From positions 558,001-622,000 of the forward strand of contig NZ_JBBOOK010000001.1 in the NCBI RefSeq assembly GCF_038003045.1: a stretch of 64,000 nt of DNA, in the 5' to 3' direction. Source of the stretch: Sporosarcina sp. FSL W7-1349 (lineage in GTDB: Bacteria; Bacillota; Bacilli; Bacillales_A; Planococcaceae). This document shows positions 26,020 to 34,643 of the stretch, piece by piece (position 1 is the first letter of the stretch; each line of letters opens with the position of its first letter). A program made the position numbers and the translations under genes. The notes under the pieces were generated by a model. That model was not told the origin of the DNA and made no database searches. It was given only the letters and a program-made list of their open reading frames with translations.

Positions 26020-27369
26020 TTAGAAAAAGGTAAGTAGATAAGCAATGCCAATTGCGATTCCCATGTAGAGGAGTGCAAACGGAATGTTCCACCAACCAAT
26101 GCGATACGGGTTGACTCTTATAATTTCTGCTAAGATGGATAATGATAAGTTATAGGGACTATACATAACCGTAGCCACGCTCGATGCGATAAGTACGAGT
26201 GTTAAAGAAATACTGGATACTTCCGGTAGAATTGGTTGCAATAACTGTGCGATCAAAGTAATGGAGACCAAAGGATGAAACCCAATTAATGCTGATACTA
26301 TAAAATATAAAGCTATTAAACAGAAAAACAATAAAGAGTGTTTCGATGAATCAATAAAAGCTTTTTGCAGAAATGCCAGATGGCCGGAATAAGTTAGCAT
26401 GGCAACAAAAAAGCCGGCGCTTAAAAACATAAAAAAGTAGTTTGGTAAATTATTAGTCCGCTCGATCCAGTGGGGAATTGTAATTTGGAAATACCGTTTT
26501 GTCCGGCGGTTCAAAATTGCCCAACCAATTGAAATGGGCAATAGCAACAGGACAATGGAAAATAGATAGCCTTTATTAAGAATGTTTTGCAATACCGATA
26601 CTGCAGATATGAAAATGATCAATAAGATAATCATTTCACTTACTTTCTTTTTCATCCTGCTAGTTGTGGATTCCCTCATTTCAAACGCAGTGACTGCAAT
26701 TTCCTCTTGGTATCGATTCGAGGTGAAGGACAAGTCGATTACCATTAACAAAAATGCAATGAATAGTAAAATCGGTAAAATTGCTAAATACGTATTATTG
26801 GTCATATCCAATGAGATGCTGACCATGATCTCCATCGGGCTCCAAGAAAGACATAAAGCATAGCTACGCAAAAGACTTTGTGTTTTAAATTTATCGATCG
26901 TTAATTTAGGAAACTGGTTTAACGTTCGATCAAGCGATCTGCTTAAAAGGGGGATCGTTGCAATATTTAGAAAGAGACCGAGAAGATGAGTTACGAAAAA
27001 ACTTCTAGTGTAAAGCTTTTTTAACTTCGTAATTCCTTGATCTAAGAAAAGACTTAAACTTTTATCATAACCACCTACACGAATTAGAGAATTGATAAAA
27101 GGCAGAAATAAAAAAAGAGAAAGCATTCCTAGCATAGTTTCAAAATTTAATAGAAGTTCAGTCCAAGGCAGATTGCTTTGAAAAAACAAAAATATACCGA
27201 TTAGTAGAAAAACAATTCCCGAGACGAAATAAAGACCTTTAGCAAACCGGACTGATACTAGGAGCGCTAGGACCGCAAGTATTCCAATTGAATAGGAAAG
27301 TAAAGGGGACTCTATAAACCGGGATATGATATAAAGGATAATTATTGAAGAATAAACAACAAGACGCAT
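26020..27369 (-). CDS. Polytopic membrane permease, family uncertain
   Basis: A 449-aa protein with about 11-12 hydrophobic segments. The layout (paired blocks of helices, PWTELLLNFETMLGMLSLFLFLPF region, SALIGFHPLVSITLIAQ near the C-terminus) resembles the ion-transporter superfamily of anion permeases, but I cannot name the family. The ATG at 27369 follows GAAAGGAAAG; an upstream frame extension to 27417 is unsupported. It lies 160 bp downstream of lacI on the same strand and is probably co-transcribed, so it may carry the inducer or another pathway intermediate. Confidence 0.8.
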   Translation of the reverse strand: MRLVVYSSIIILYIISRFIESPLLSYSIGILAVLALLVSVRFAKGLYFVSGIVFLLIGIFLFFQSNLPWTELLLNFETMLGMLSLFLFLPFINSLIRVGGYDKSLSLFLDQGITKLKKLYTRSFFVTHLLGLFLNIATIPLLSRSLDRTLNQFPKLTIDKFKTQSLLRSYALCLSWSPMEIMVSISLDMTNNTYLAILPILLFIAFLLMVIDLSFTSNRYQEEIAVTAFEMRESTTSRMKKKVSEMIILLIIFISAVSVLQNILNKGYLFSIVLLLLPISIGWAILNRRTKRYFQITIPHWIERTNNLPNYFFMFLSAGFFVAMLTYSGHLAFLQKAFIDSSKHSLLFFCLIALYFIVSALIGFHPLVSITLIAQLLQPILPEVSSISLTLVLIASSVATVMYSPYNLSLSILAEIIRVNPYRIGWWNIPFALLYMGIAIGIAYLLTFF

Positions 27370-27529
27370 AAAAATACTTTCCTTTCTCTCCACATAAATA
27401 AGACTAAAGGAATCCAAATAATTAGATTAATACCAATACATTTCTATGTATACGTAAATTTATGGCCCACTAAAACATGGAAAGAAGCCGCCAACAAGAT
27501 ATACTCCCTATTAACGGCAATGGGACATC

Positions 27530-28552
27530 TTAGTCTCGAATGATTAACTCAGGTTGTATTATTATTTTTTCTCCTTTTTTCCCGCTATTCGAAATTCTGC
27601 TTTGCAACAAATTCGCAGCCTCAATACCAATCTGCCTGGCAAACGACGAAACAGTTGTTAGGGCAGGTTGCACGATTTCTGATTCAGGGACATTGTCAAA
27701 TCCAACGACCTCTATATCTTTCCCTATTGTAATTCCTGCTTTTCGCAATCCAATAATAACCCCAAACGCGACTAAATCACTAAAGCAAAATATGGCCGTG
27801 GGAAGATTGTCTTTTAATTTGCTGAGCAGTTCTTCAACTGCTTCCGAACCAGCCTGTTTATTTATAGCTCCGGGGAAGATAAGGGTGTCTTCTATGGAGA
27901 GCCCCTTTTCTTCATGTGCAATTCGGTATCCTTTCATCCGTTCTGTCCAAGTCGAGGATTCCATACGACCGCCAACAAAGGCAATCCGCTTATGTCCTTT
28001 GTCGATTAGATGTTTGATTATCATTTGCGTTCCTAGATTATAATCTACTCCGGCGTAGTCGAAATCGCCTTGAGGTAGCTCACGTACTGTTAGGACAACT
28101 GGGATGTCTAATTTTTTCAGTCGTTCGGCAGTATCTTTTCCCTTTCCAGATACCGGAACTAAAATAATTCCGCCGACCCGATGCTCTAGCATGGTTGAAA
28201 TGAGCCGGTCTTGTTTTGAATGAGAATCAAATGTCGTTCCTAAAAGGCCAGTATAGCCTTCTTTTTCAAGCTCTTCAGAAATCCCGATAAATAAATCAGA
28301 ATAAAATGTGTTAGCGATATCCGTAATAATAATGCCGATTGTCGTTGATTGTTGGGAACGTAGATTTGCTGCTACACGATCATACACATAGCCGAGTTCA
28401 TTCATAGACGCCAAGACTTTCTTACGCGTAGCCTCGGAGATAGACGGGCTATTGCGGACAATTAGGGAGGCGGTCGATCTGGAGACACCTGCATGTTTCG
28501 CAACCTCTTGTAAGGTAACTCGGTTTTTCTTTGTTGGTCCTATTGAAATCAC
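27530..28552 (-). CDS. LacI-family transcriptional regulator
   Basis: A 340-aa repressor with an N-terminal helix-turn-helix (VTLQEVAKHAGVSRSTASLI, 13-32), a hinge ending near RSQQSTTIGIII, and a periplasmic-binding-like sensor domain (GIIITDIANTFYSDLFIGI, FVGGRMESSTWTERMKGY, FCFSDLVAFGVIIGLRKAG, VVGFDNVPES). It is the obvious binder of the TTAGATCGATCTAA palindromes, one of which lies in its own upstream region (28636). The start is GTG 28552 with weak AGCAGG spacing. The effector is likely a sugar- or polyol-like catabolite, by family precedent. Confidence 0.94.
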   Translation of the reverse strand: MISIGPTKKNRVTLQEVAKHAGVSRSTASLIVRNSPSISEATRKKVLASMNELGYVYDRVAANLRSQQSTTIGIIITDIANTFYSDLFIGISEELEKEGYTGLLGTTFDSHSKQDRLISTMLEHRVGGIILVPVSGKGKDTAERLKKLDIPVVLTVRELPQGDFDYAGVDYNLGTQMIIKHLIDKGHKRIAFVGGRMESSTWTERMKGYRIAHEEKGLSIEDTLIFPGAINKQAGSEAVEELLSKLKDNLPTAIFCFSDLVAFGVIIGLRKAGITIGKDIEVVGFDNVPESEIVQPALTTVSSFARQIGIEAANLLQSRISNSGKKGEKIIIQPELIIRD

Positions 28553-28635
28553 CTGCTAACTAAAGTAGTTTTAAAGCGCTTCCTCTTGAGCAATATATAA
28601 TTGCTCGAATAGCACAGTTTGCTTACGACACTCTA

Positions 28636-28649
28636 TTGGATCGATCTAG
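28636..28649 (-). promoter_or_regulatory. LacI-type operator O8 (TTGGATCGATCTAG)
   Basis: Two mismatches from the palindrome, 84 bp upstream of the lacI start in the divergent region. It suggests autoregulation. A half-like TTTTCGATCGTCTAA lies at about 28686. Confidence 0.6.
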
Positions 28650-28741
28650 GATAGGGTTTTTATAATTATCAGAATACCATATATATTTTCGATCGTCTAA
28701 TTCAGTAATTAGTTTAAAATATCACTAGAGAATAGAAAAAC

Positions 28742-28771
28742 TTGACGCTGTATATGAAAGTTTACTATTCT
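28742..28771 (+). promoter_or_regulatory. Sigma-A promoter of the aldo/keto reductase locus
   Basis: TTGACG (28742-28747) and TATTCT (28766-28771) with 18-nt spacing. The GntR-type operator begins 10 nt later, the same geometry as at the gntR promoter. Confidence 0.65.
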
Positions 28772-28781
28772 GAAATAAACT

Positions 28782-28801
28782 GGGCTAACCAGTAGTCCGT
28801 T
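28782..28801 (+). promoter_or_regulatory. Putative GntR-family operator, copy 2
   Basis: GGGCTAACCAGTAGTCCGTT differs from the site at 3599 at a single base. Identity of sequence and of distance to the promoter links this locus to the GntR regulator 25 kb upstream. Confidence 0.6.
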
Positions 28802-28827
28802 TCATTATACTAGAGGAGGCGTATAAA

Positions 28828-29757
28828 TTGCAAAAAAATGAAATCGGCAAAACTGGTCTTTTTGTCAATCCGATTGGATTAGGTACGAATGCCATTGGGG
28901 GACATAACCTTTACCCGAATTTGGATGAACGAGCTGGAAAAGAATTGGTGCACTGAGCGCTGCATGCAGGGGTTAATTTTTTGGATACCGCCTTTATTTA
29001 TGGGCCGGAACGTTCGGAGCAATTAGTAGGGGAAGTCATCCAAGAGACAGGGGTGCGGAATGAAGTAATTCTGGCAACGAAAGGTGCCCAACACATTACG
29101 GAAGAAGGAGTTATTTTTGATAATTCCCCATCCTTTTTACGACAGGCCGTGGAAGGAAGTTTAAATCGATTGCAAACGGATACAATCGATTTGTTTTACA
29201 TTCATTTTCCAGATGATGATACTCCGAAGTACGAAGCAGTAGGGGCGTTAAAAGATATGAAGGATGAAGGGAAGATCCGAGCGATCGGCGTCTCTAATTT
29301 TTCACTCGATCAGCTTAAGGAGGCCAACTTAGACGGATATGTCGATGTATACCAAGGGGAATACAGTTTGTTGAACCGGGGGGCAGAAAGAAATTTGCTG
29401 CCATATGCAAAGGAACAAAGCATTTCGTTTGTTCCATTTTATCCATTGGCATCCGGCCTATTAAGTGGAAAATATGATAAAACTGCAAATTTCATTGATT
29501 TCAGAGCGAGGCTGCCGCATATCAAGGGTGAATCTTTCAAGCAAAATATTGATAAAATCGATCAGTTACGCAAGCTGACAGAAAAAAAGAATGTTGAGAT
29601 GGCGCATATTGCACTTGCATGGCTATTAAGCCGAGAGAGTATCGATGTCATCATTCCAGGGGCGAAACGGTTTGAACAACTAGAAAACAATTTAAGAGCA
29701 ACAGAAGTACAGCTGACAAAAGAGGAACTAAAAGAAATAGAATCTATCTTTGACTAA
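28828..29757 (+). pseudogene. Aldo/keto reductase, interrupted by an in-frame TGA
   Basis: Translation from TTG 28828 (ribosome-binding site GAGGAGG) gives a normal AKR N-terminus ([19 protein letters not shown]) up to a TGA at 28954-28956 (codon 43). The same frame then continues without a break for about 267 codons: ALHAGVNFLDTAFIYG with the catalytic Asp/Tyr, the Lys/His region, GVSNFSLDQLKEA, and the C-terminal RFEQLENNLRATEVQL. Only one stop separates the two parts and no frameshift is needed, so inactivation is recent or the base is a sequencing error. Restart at TTG 28981 would remove the first strand and part of the NADPH site. No sign of selenocysteine use. Confidence 0.85.
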
Positions 29758-29903
29758 GATCTCAATAAAAGTTCAGAAATATTGGTATTGTAAAAGAAAT
29801 GGAGTTAGGCTAAAATGAAAATTAAATTCCGTCACATGAAATGTGATTTTGGATGATGGAACAAATAATTTCAAAATATATACAGAGGCGAGGAGAAAGC
29901 GAA

Positions 29904-30347
29904 ATGAAAAAAGTGTTAATGCTTCATGGAATCAACCATAATATGTTTGGAAAAAGGGATCCTATCCAATACGGAACAGTCACGTTAGAAGAAATCGATG
30001 CAGGGATGAAGGAACTGGCGAAGGAACTGGGAGTAGAAATCGAAAGCTTCCAAACAAATCATGAAGGTGAAATGTGCGAGCGCATTCATCAGGCGTATTT
30101 TGAAAATATGGACGCCGTCATTATTAATGCAGGCGCTTGGACACATTATAGCTATGGTTTGCGGGATGCACTTGCCATTTTGGAAGCTCCTATTATAGAA
30201 ATTCATATGTCCAATATCCATGCAAGAGAGACGTTTAGACATCACTCTGTTTTTGCGGAAATTGCAAAGGGCCAAATTTGCGGTTTTGGCCTAGAAAGCT
30301 ACTACTTAGGTTTACGCGCAGCGGTCGCAGCGATCAATGAAAAATAA
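29904..30347 (+). CDS. Divergent type II 3-dehydroquinate dehydratase (AroQ-like)
   Basis: A 147-aa protein, the normal length for type II dehydroquinases. Retained features are the catalytic Arg and Tyr of GKRDPIQYG, TNHEGEMCERIHQA, THYSYGLRDAL, and MSNIHARETFRHHS with its His and Arg. Changed positions are in the first strand and loop: LMLHGINHNMFG in place of the usual LNGPNLNLLG, and NAGAWTH in place of NPGAYTH. The ATG at 29904 follows GAGGAGAAAG. It lies 146 bp after the broken aldo/keto reductase and probably shares its GntR-controlled promoter. A changed or relaxed substrate is possible. Confidence 0.82.
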   Translation: MKKVLMLHGINHNMFGKRDPIQYGTVTLEEIDAGMKELAKELGVEIESFQTNHEGEMCERIHQAYFENMDAVIINAGAWTHYSYGLRDALAILEAPIIEIHMSNIHARETFRHHSVFAEIAKGQICGFGLESYYLGLRAAVAAINEK

Positions 30348-30370
30348 TCCCGTATGATAAACAATGAATA

Positions 30371-30430
30371 GGCATCTCTCCAATTGGCAAAGCCTAGGTT
30401 CTGCATATGGAGAGATGCCATTCTTTTTTA
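30371..30430 (+). terminator. Rho-independent terminator after the AroQ-like gene
   Basis: A 12-bp perfect stem, GGCATCTCTCCA / TGGAGAGATGCC, with a 25-nt loop, then ATTCTTTTTT. Confidence 0.88.
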
Positions 30431-30503
30431 GCTAAATATTTAAAAGCTGAGTCCGTCTTCTCTAGAAGTGTTCAAAAGCAGGTGAAACCCATTGAAATGA
30501 ATC

Positions 30504-30533
30504 TTGAAAACCCTTGCAACTGTAAGCTATGAT
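30504..30533 (+). promoter_or_regulatory. Probable promoter of the IclR-type gene
   Basis: TTGAAA (30504-30509), 18 nt, TATGAT (30528-30533), about 150 nt upstream of the IclR start codon. Confidence 0.45.
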
Positions 30534-30686
30534 AAAAGATATAAATGGAATAATATTGTTTTTGTCTTTATTCAGTTGTTGAAAACAAATAGTCAAAATA
30601 AAGATAATGCTACTGGTGCATGTCACGGATTTTTCCGAGTCACAAAACGCCGGAGACAATTGATATTAATTAGGGAGCGTGCCAGA

Positions 30687-31442
30687 ATGACTTCAACAGA
30701 GCAAGACAAGGGAATCCGTTCACTGCAACGAGCGATTGACTTGTTGGAGTGTTTTACAATGGAAGAAAGGGAACTTTCCTTGACCGAGATTTCAAAAAAA
30801 ATAAAACTAGCCAAATCAACAGTCATTCGACTCCTCTATACATTGGAATTGAATAGCTTTGTTGAACGGGATCCCGTAACGTTTAAATATAAATTGGGAA
30901 AGCAATTATATTTTATCGGGAATATCGCCGGCCAATCGATTGAAATACGAGAAGTTGCAAAGGAATCAATGCGAAGACTGAGGGACAAAACTGAGGAAAC
31001 TGTAAACCTTTATGTTTTGGACAAGGAGAGCCGAGTTTGCATTCAGCAATTCGAGAGTCTGCAATCCATTCGTCATATAATTAAAATTGGCGAAAAATTA
31101 CCATTAACATTAGGGGCGACGGGTAAAGTAATTTTAGCTTACCAACCTGAAGAATTTATTGAAGAAGTGTTTAAAAAAGAAAATCCGAAAAGAGATTTCT
31201 ATGAATTAAAACAAGAGCTACAGGAAATTGTGGAGACCGGGTTTGCGCAAAGTATCGATGAGCGGGAGGTTGGTTCTTCCGCGATTGCAACGCCAATTTT
31301 TGACGTCAACGGCCAAATGATTGCTGCTTTATCTTTATCCGGGCCAACCACTAGATTCAAAAAAGAAGTGATTGAGCAATGGAGAGATGAACTATTGCAA
31401 TGCGGCTTGAAAATTTCAACGAACCTGGGTTTTCAAAAATAG
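30687..31442 (+). CDS. IclR-family transcriptional regulator
   Basis: A 251-aa regulator with an N-terminal winged helix (GIRSLQRAIDLLECF..., LSLTEISKKIKLAKSTVIRLLYTLE, 8-65) and a C-terminal IclR effector domain (GKQLYFIGNIAGQ, LPLTLGATGKVILAY, GFAQSIDEREVGSSAIATPIFD). The ATG at 30687 follows GGGAG; the longer frame from 30504 has no ribosome-binding site. It lies 33 nt before a LysR gene on the same strand. IclR proteins often control aromatic, glyoxylate or sugar-acid catabolism; the target here is unknown. Confidence 0.92.
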   Translation: MTSTEQDKGIRSLQRAIDLLECFTMEERELSLTEISKKIKLAKSTVIRLLYTLELNSFVERDPVTFKYKLGKQLYFIGNIAGQSIEIREVAKESMRRLRDKTEETVNLYVLDKESRVCIQQFESLQSIRHIIKIGEKLPLTLGATGKVILAYQPEEFIEEVFKKENPKRDFYELKQELQEIVETGFAQSIDEREVGSSAIATPIFDVNGQMIAALSLSGPTTRFKKEVIEQWRDELLQCGLKISTNLGFQK

Positions 31443-31475
31443 AATAATTGAGCAGGGAAGAGAGGGGACGCGCAG

Positions 31476-32360
31476 GTGGATTATCAACAGCTACATAATT
31501 TCCAAACGCTAGCAAAAATTAAAAACGTGACCCGGGCTGCAAAGGAACTTTCTCTTACACAATCAGCACTAAGTAAATCGATTGCTCGTTTGGAAGATGA
31601 AGTGGGTGTACCATTATTTGAGCGGAATCCACGTGGAGTCAATTTGAACTCATTTGGAACTTTGTTTTTAGAGTATGCAAACCGTGCGATTGAGGAAATG
31701 AACAATGCAAAAGAGAAGATAAATGAGATGATTGATCCGTCCAAGGGAATCATTCATTTTGGTTTTATCCCCTCATTGCGTCCTTCTTTTGTTCCCAACA
31801 TTATTCAACTCTTTTTAAATGATAATCCGAATATACGGTTTCAATTATCACAAGGGCATACTGGGAAAATCATTAAACGACTAGGAGCAGCAGAAGTAGA
31901 TTTAGTATTTTGTTCTCCGCAAAAAGAGATGGAGAATATTAGTACGTTTCCAATTATTGATGAAGAGTTGTTTTTAGTCGTTCCCTCCTCTCATCGGCTT
32001 GCCCACCGAGAAGAAGTAGAACTGGCAGAAGTTGAGAATGACCTGTTTGTCCATTATCATTCAGACTACCCATTGCGGCATGTCATTGACGAGTTTTGCC
32101 AACGAGCTGGTTTTCTTCCCCAAGTTGCAATTGAAGGCGCTGAGGATGAAATTATTGGAGGGTTAGTTGCTGCCAATTGCGGCATTGCATTAATGCCTGC
32201 TACTCAAGGACTAGACCAAACGAAAATATCGATGTTACGCGTCACACAACCGCAATGCAGACGACTCATTGAAATGGCATGGCGAACAGACAGCTATATG
32301 TCGCCAGTAGTGGAACGGTTTAAGGATTTTGTAATCCAAAATATTTTAAGAGTCGTTTGA
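31476..32360 (+). CDS. LysR-family transcriptional regulator
   Basis: A 294-aa LTTR with an N-terminal helix-turn-helix (LAKIKNVTRAAKELSLTQSALSKSIARLEDEVG) followed by FERNPRGVNLN and a two-lobed effector domain (IHFGFIPSLRPSFVPNIIQLF, VDLVFCSPQ, LVAANCGIALMPA). The GTG at 31476 has AGAGGGG upstream. It precedes, on the same strand, the CoA-transferase/MaoC/reductase genes, from which it is separated by a terminator and a perfect palindrome, its probable operator. Confidence 0.94.
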   Translation: MDYQQLHNFQTLAKIKNVTRAAKELSLTQSALSKSIARLEDEVGVPLFERNPRGVNLNSFGTLFLEYANRAIEEMNNAKEKINEMIDPSKGIIHFGFIPSLRPSFVPNIIQLFLNDNPNIRFQLSQGHTGKIIKRLGAAEVDLVFCSPQKEMENISTFPIIDEELFLVVPSSHRLAHREEVELAEVENDLFVHYHSDYPLRHVIDEFCQRAGFLPQVAIEGAEDEIIGGLVAANCGIALMPATQGLDQTKISMLRVTQPQCRRLIEMAWRTDSYMSPVVERFKDFVIQNILRVV

Positions 32361-32393
32361 ATATTTAGTTGAATAATTGAATTTAACTTTTTG

Positions 32394-32424
32394 AGACCTG
32401 GAGAGATTTGATCCAGGTCTTTTT
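32394..32424 (+). terminator. Rho-independent terminator after the LysR gene
   Basis: AGACCTGGA / TCCAGGTCT stem with a short loop, followed by TTTTT. Confidence 0.9.
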
Positions 32425-32509
32425 GTACTTCTCTGTTTGGGGGATTCCTTTTCTTTCCCTCCTGATCGAGCTAGTCCTTTTCGTCATCGACTCTATTATT
32501 TTTATTCAT

Positions 32510-32525
32510 TTTTCATTAATGAAAA
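32510..32525 (+). promoter_or_regulatory. 16-bp perfect palindrome at the CoA-transferase promoter
   Basis: TTTTCATTAATGAAAA overlaps the place expected for the -35 box of a promoter whose -10 box is TATACT (32533-32538). It is a plausible binding site for the LysR or IclR protein encoded just upstream. Confidence 0.6.
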
Positions 32526-32592
32526 GCCAGGCTATACTTTTATTAAAGATCAGAATAATTTGATAGAAAAAATTGAATTGTGAGGGGAAGAC

Positions 32593-34218
32593 ATGAATCC
32601 TACGACACGAACGAATACGGTAAAAATGATGAGTGCAGAAGAAGCTGTGGAGCGAATCCCTTCCAACGCAACGGTAGCCTTTCTTGGTGCCGGAGGGGGA
32701 ATTGCAGAACCGACCGCCGTCATTAAAGCTCTGGCCAAACGGTATAAGGAAACAAAGGCACCCCGTGATTTAACACTCTATTATTCGACTGGCCTCGGGG
32801 ATCGTGGAGATCGGGGGCTGTCTCCGTTAGCTCAATCAGGTCTTGTGAAACGAGCAATTGGCGGACATTGGGATCAGTCGCCTCGTCTTGCTGAAATGGT
32901 TGCTAGAAATGAAATTGAAGGCTACAACTTTCCGATGGGGGTAATGAGTCAACTGCTGCGTGCTGCGGCTGCTGGACACCCTGGATTATTAACACATGTT
33001 GGGATCGGAACATTTATCGATCCGCGTCAATCAGGCGGGAGATTAAATGAGCGCACGACAGAAGAATTAGTAAAGATTTTTGAAATCGAAGGTAAGGAAT
33101 GGTTGTTTTACCCCGCCATACGTCCTGATGTAGCAATTATTCGTGCTACGACTGCCGACACGGATGGATATCTGACGATGGAAGATGAAATAACTTTTCT
33201 AGATATTCTTCCTATGGCACAAGCCGTGAAGAATAATGGAGGCATGGTCATCGCACAAGTGCAACGACTGGCAAAGGCTGGAACCTTGCATCCAAAGGAT
33301 GTAAAAGTACCGGGATATCTCGTTGATGCAGTAGTTGTTGTTCCCGAGCAGCCCCAGCTTTATTCCGGTGCAGTGAATCGATTTATGTCAGGGGATTTCA
33401 TTGCCGAAATTGGGGAAATGGCTATACCTCCATTAAGTGAGCGCAAAGTCATTGCGCGACGAGCTTTATTCGAAATTAGTCCTGGAGACGTCGGAAATGT
33501 CGGGGTTGGAATTTCGGATGGGATTGGCCTTGTTGCGCAAGAAGAGGGAGTTGGCGATGAGTTTATATTGACTGTTGAAACAGGGCCGATCGGCGGAGTT
33601 ACAGCTCAAGGTATCTTCTTTGGGGCAAGTATTAATAATCGAGCGGTTATTGATATGCCGGCTCAATTTGATTTTTATGATGGGGGAGGATTGAATATTT
33701 GTTTTCTTAGTTTTGCGGAAGTAGATCAGGCTGGAAATGTCAATGTGTCTCGTTTTAACGGAAAAATTGTAGGAACAGGCGGATTTATAAATATTACATC
33801 AAATAGCAAGAAAGTGATCTTTAGCGGCACTTTAACGGCAGGCGGGTTGCAAACTGAAATTGAGGATAGTTCCGTAAAGATTCATCAGGAAGGAAGATTT
33901 CAAAAGTTTGTCCCGCAAGTTGAAGAGATTACATTTAATGGTACCGAGGCAATGAAGCAAGGAAAAGAGGTTCTCTATATCACTGAGCGTGCTGTTTTTG
34001 AATTGACACCTGAGGGACTAGTGTTAATTGAAATTGCACCCGGAGTAGATATTGAGAAAGACATCCTTTGTCACATGGGCTTTCAACTGCGAATTTCCCC
34101 CAATTTAAAAACAATGGATTTTCGTTTGTTTTTAGAAGAGCCAATGGGAATTCGAGAACAATGGTTGAATCAAACATTACGTAACCAATTTAGTAATCAA
34201 AAGGAGGAAGTCAAATGA
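32593..34218 (+). CDS. Class I acyl-CoA:carboxylate CoA-transferase (YdiF/propionate CoA-transferase type)
   Basis: A 541-aa single-chain CoA-transferase with fused alpha and beta domains: SAEEAVERIPSNATVAFLGAGGGIAEP at the start of the first, ADTDGYLTMEDEITFLD, and the catalytic glutamate in LTVETGPIGGVTAQG in the second. The family forms a gamma-glutamyl-CoA intermediate and moves CoA between short-chain or 3-oxo acids. The ATG at 32593 follows GAGGGGAAG. Its stop overlaps the MaoC gene start (ATGA), so a hydroxyacyl- or enoyl-CoA is the likely shared intermediate. Confidence 0.93.
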   Translation: MNPTTRTNTVKMMSAEEAVERIPSNATVAFLGAGGGIAEPTAVIKALAKRYKETKAPRDLTLYYSTGLGDRGDRGLSPLAQSGLVKRAIGGHWDQSPRLAEMVARNEIEGYNFPMGVMSQLLRAAAAGHPGLLTHVGIGTFIDPRQSGGRLNERTTEELVKIFEIEGKEWLFYPAIRPDVAIIRATTADTDGYLTMEDEITFLDILPMAQAVKNNGGMVIAQVQRLAKAGTLHPKDVKVPGYLVDAVVVVPEQPQLYSGAVNRFMSGDFIAEIGEMAIPPLSERKVIARRALFEISPGDVGNVGVGISDGIGLVAQEEGVGDEFILTVETGPIGGVTAQGIFFGASINNRAVIDMPAQFDFYDGGGLNICFLSFAEVDQAGNVNVSRFNGKIVGTGGFINITSNSKKVIFSGTLTAGGLQTEIEDSSVKIHQEGRFQKFVPQVEEITFNGTEAMKQGKEVLYITERAVFELTPEGLVLIEIAPGVDIEKDILCHMGFQLRISPNLKTMDFRLFLEEPMGIREQWLNQTLRNQFSNQKEEVK

Positions 34219-34643
34219 CAACACATAAAGTACCCTTTGAAATTGGCGATACAATTTCTTATACAAAAACAATTAGTGAGTCAGATGTGTATTTATTTGC
34301 AGGGATTACCGGAGATTTCAGCCAAATGCATATGAATGAAGAATTCATGAAAACCACTCCATATAAAAAACGGATCGCTCATGGTGTTTTAACATTTGCT
34401 CTAGGTTCTACGGCATCCACTCTTATTCAAGTTCAAGCGAGAGCTAAGATTCCAAGCGTTTCCTACGGATATGATCGGCTTCGCTTTACAAATCCAGTCT
34501 TTTTTGGAGATACCTTAACAGCACATTATACGATTGAAGAAATTGATCATGAAAACTTAAAATCATTTGCTAAAGTAGAAGTATTGAATCAAAAAGGGGA
34601 GCTTTGTACTGTGTCCCGGCATATTTTGAAATTCATACCTTGA
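34215..34643 (+). CDS. MaoC-family hot-dog enoyl-CoA hydratase/dehydratase
   Basis: A 142-aa single hot-dog domain protein. The hydratase-2 motif is present as FAGITGDFSQMHMNEEF with the catalytic Asp and His, then the AHGVLTFALGS glycine-rich segment and RLRFTNPVFFGDTL. It adds water to or removes water from an enoyl- or 3-hydroxyacyl-CoA, (R)-specific by family precedent. It is translationally coupled to the CoA-transferase. Confidence 0.93.
   Translation: MTTHKVPFEIGDTISYTKTISESDVYLFAGITGDFSQMHMNEEFMKTTPYKKRIAHGVLTFALGSTASTLIQVQARAKIPSVSYGYDRLRFTNPVFFGDTLTAHYTIEEIDHENLKSFAKVEVLNQKGELCTVSRHILKFIP

Noticed and set aside
28954..28956. Selenocysteine codon in the aldo/keto reductase
   Set aside because: The TGA is not at a catalytic position, no SECIS-like hairpin follows directly, and the family has no known selenoproteins. 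A nonsense mutation or sequence error is simpler.
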